From: Flavobacteriaceae bacterium
GTDB lineage: Bacteria > Bacteroidota > Bacteroidia > Flavobacteriales > Flavobacteriaceae
Direction of reading: 5' to 3'
DNA length: 64,000 bases
NCBI GenBank assembly: GCA_016744415.1
Contig: JADGEL010000003.1
Coordinates: 434,001 to 498,000 of the forward strand
Shown here: piece by piece, positions 63,039 through 64,000 of the stretch
Position numbering within the stretch: position 1 is the stretch's first letter
How the letters are laid out: each line of letters begins with the position of its first letter
The notes under the pieces: generated by a model
What the model was told of the DNA's origin: nothing
Seen by the model: only the letters and a program-made list of their open reading frames with translations
The model's database searches: none
Translations under genes and position numbers: made by a program

Positions 63039-63488
63039 ATGCACAAATTGAATTTACCTTCGTATCAATTCAAAATCAAAAGTAGCGAAAATAAGCAACT
63101 AATTTTTGATACACTCCGAAAAAAATATGTGGTCTTAACTCCCGAAGAATGGGTGCGTCAAAATTTTGTTCAATATCTGATTAAAGAGAAGAATTATCCC
63201 AGTTCTTTGATTGCCATAGAAAAGCAATTGACCATAAACACTTTAAAAAAGCGATTTGATATTTTAATTTTTAATACTAATGGTAGCTCAAAAATTATTG
63301 TTGAATGTAAAGCCCCTACAATTAAAATTACTCAAGACACATTTGATCAAATTGCGCGCTATAACTTAAAACTCAATGCTGATTATTTAGTTGTTACCAA
63401 CGGATTGACACATTTTTCTTGTGAACTTGACAACCTAAATGAAAAGTATATTTTCTTAAAAAAAATTCCTGAATACAGTCCCAAATAA
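63039..63488 (+). CDS. Type I restriction HsdR N-terminal-like nuclease-domain protein
   Basis: 149 residues. PD-(D/E)xK-like core: VLTPEEWVRQNFVQYLIKEKNYPSSLIAIEKQL near 32-64, RFDILIFNTNGSSKIIVECKAP near 72-93 (Asp, then Glu-x-Lys), DQIARYNLKLNADYLVVTNG near 103-122. This matches the stand-alone HSDR_N_2 domain found in Flavobacteria near holA; no restriction subunits lie nearby. A DNA-repair or nuclease role is possible but unproven. Confidence 0.87.
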   Translation: MHKLNLPSYQFKIKSSENKQLIFDTLRKKYVVLTPEEWVRQNFVQYLIKEKNYPSSLIAIEKQLTINTLKKRFDILIFNTNGSSKIIVECKAPTIKITQDTFDQIARYNLKLNADYLVVTNGLTHFSCELDNLNEKYIFLKKIPEYSPK

Positions 63489-63554
63489 ATTAACTCACTA
63501 GACTCTAACAGGTTATAAATAATTTAAAAATAAATAAAATAATTCCTTATATAA

Positions 63555-63584
63555 TTGTGGGAGAGAATATTTTTATTACTTTTG
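63555..63584 (+). promoter_or_regulatory. Bacteroidota promoter of the cold-shock gene
   Basis: TTG at 63555-63557, 19 bases, then TACTTTTG at 63577-63584; ATG 23 bases further. Complete TTG-N19-TANNTTTG match. Confidence 0.78.
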
Positions 63585-63607
63585 CAACTTAATATTATTT
63601 ATTTTTA

Positions 63608-63799
63608 ATGAAAAACGGTACAGTAAAATTCTTCAACGAATCTAAAGGATTTGGATTCATTATCGAAGAAGGTTCAAACAACGAGTACTTCGTACACATC
63701 TCTGGCTTAGTTGACAGAGTTGCAGAAGGAGACACAGTTGAATTTGAATTAAAAGAAGGGAAAAAAGGTTTAAACGCTATTGACGTTAAAGTAATCTAA
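63608..63799 (+). CDS. Cold-shock domain protein
   Basis: 63 residues. RNA-binding motifs KFFNESKGFGFI (RNP1-like) near 7-18 and EYFVHISGL (RNP2-like) near 26-34. Single OB-fold RNA chaperone of the CspA family. Own promoter and terminator. Confidence 0.95.
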   Translation: MKNGTVKFFNESKGFGFIIEEGSNNEYFVHISGLVDRVAEGDTVEFELKEGKKGLNAIDVKVI

Positions 63800-63826
63800 T
63801 CATTACTAATCTTTTTAGATCAAATC

Positions 63827-63856
63827 AAAGTCCATTTAATTATGGACTTTTTTTAT
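63827..63856 (+). terminator. Intrinsic terminator of the cold-shock gene
   Basis: AAAGTCCAT / ATGGACTTT stem with a six-base loop and a T-run, 28 bases after the stop. Confidence 0.88.
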
Positions 63857-63878
63857 GCCCAATATTTTCAATTAATGT

Positions 63879-64000
63879 ATGTTTGCAACATTGAAATTAG
63901 CGGTCGTCATATTAAATTGGAATGGTCAACAATTGTTACAACAATTTTTACCCTCTATACTCCAACATAGCAAAATTGCTCATTGCACTATTTATGTTGC
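63879..64000 (+). CDS. Family 2 glycosyltransferase (partial, N-terminus only)
   Basis: The first 40 residues reach the window edge: MFATLKLAVVILNWNGQQLL... The VVILNWNG motif is the GT-A start of family 2 glycosyltransferases. The start could instead be TTG at 63891 (MKLAVVILNWNG): a TATGTTTG box overlaps the ATG and would make that TTG nearly leaderless. No stop seen in the window. Confidence 0.75.
   Translation, partial: MFATLKLAVVILNWNGQQLLQQFLPSILQHSKIAHCTIYV

Noticed and set aside
63930-63955. TTGTTACAACAA-like palindrome resembling the island operator
   Set aside because: It lies inside the coding region of the partial glycosyltransferase and lacks the TGTAAC-N4-GTTACA spacing; likely chance.
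1-64000. CRISPR arrays, tRNA or rRNA genes, insertion sequences, integrase or attachment sites
   Set aside because: None recognised on either strand. The island edges show no direct repeats or tRNA, so horizontal transfer cannot be argued from the sequence.

Overview
The window is low-GC DNA from a member of the Bacteroidota, most likely a marine Flavobacteriaceae. The evidence is: TANNTTTG promoter boxes with a TTG about 19 bases upstream; a SecA of about 1110 residues; a TonB receptor with a carboxypeptidase-like plug extension; the HYC_CC_PP lipoprotein-like family; and a PduO-type adenosyltransferase. I cannot name the genus. No rRNA, tRNA, CRISPR array or insertion sequence was seen.

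Positions 1-23708 form a dense sulfur-metabolism island. Module A (2296-8529, minus strand) encodes a Tat-exported molybdopterin enzyme of the polysulfide/thiosulfate reductase type, its four-cluster ferredoxin subunit and its NrfD-type membrane subunit. With these come a pair of half-size YeeE/YedE transporters and two membrane-anchored rhodanese-fold proteins. The latter two lack the catalytic cysteine but both end in the same lysine-rich arm closing with VPEGGC. A cytochrome with twelve haem-c motifs is divergently transcribed from this operon. Two exported rhodaneses lie beyond it (1-1763). Module B (17421-22959) encodes a cytoplasmic SoeA-like molybdoenzyme, a SoeB-SoeC fusion and a second YeeE/YedE pair. 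Between the modules are a type II sulfide:quinone oxidoreductase, a CstB-like persulfide dioxygenase-rhodanese fusion and two SulP anion transporters. Together these could carry sulfide through persulfide and sulfite or thiosulfate to sulfate, with electrons entering the quinone pool, plus a periplasmic branch handling sulfane sulfur.

A Crp/Fnr-family regulator (23076-23708) sits at the edge of the island. The palindrome TGTAAC-N4-GTTACA occurs in front of almost every transcription unit of the island, and by eye nowhere else in an intergenic region of the window. This suggests one local regulon.

Positions 23962-28522 hold a metal-linked cluster (HYC_CC_PP protein, TonB receptor, HMA-domain protein, YceI-like protein, TPR protein). 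Then come an aldehyde dehydrogenase, a 59-residue membrane protein, fumarase and imidazolonepropionase. A short exopolysaccharide operon follows (Wza, Wzc with a YG-repeat tail, a Gfo/Idh oxidoreductase, a sugar-phosphate transferase). Next are a methyltransferase, PduO, a DUF2795-like protein and SecA.

Positions 43287-51051 hold a MoxR/DUF58 operon with a divergent RDD protein. The rest is mostly housekeeping: folE, hisS, kdsB, a YihY-like protein, nadC, rlmH, a PLP-dependent sulfur amino acid enzyme with a divergent Lrp regulator, rdgB, a FecCD/ATPase ABC pair, an M28 peptidase lipoprotein, holA, an HSDR_N-type nuclease-like protein, a cold-shock protein and the start of a family 2 glycosyltransferase cut by the window edge.
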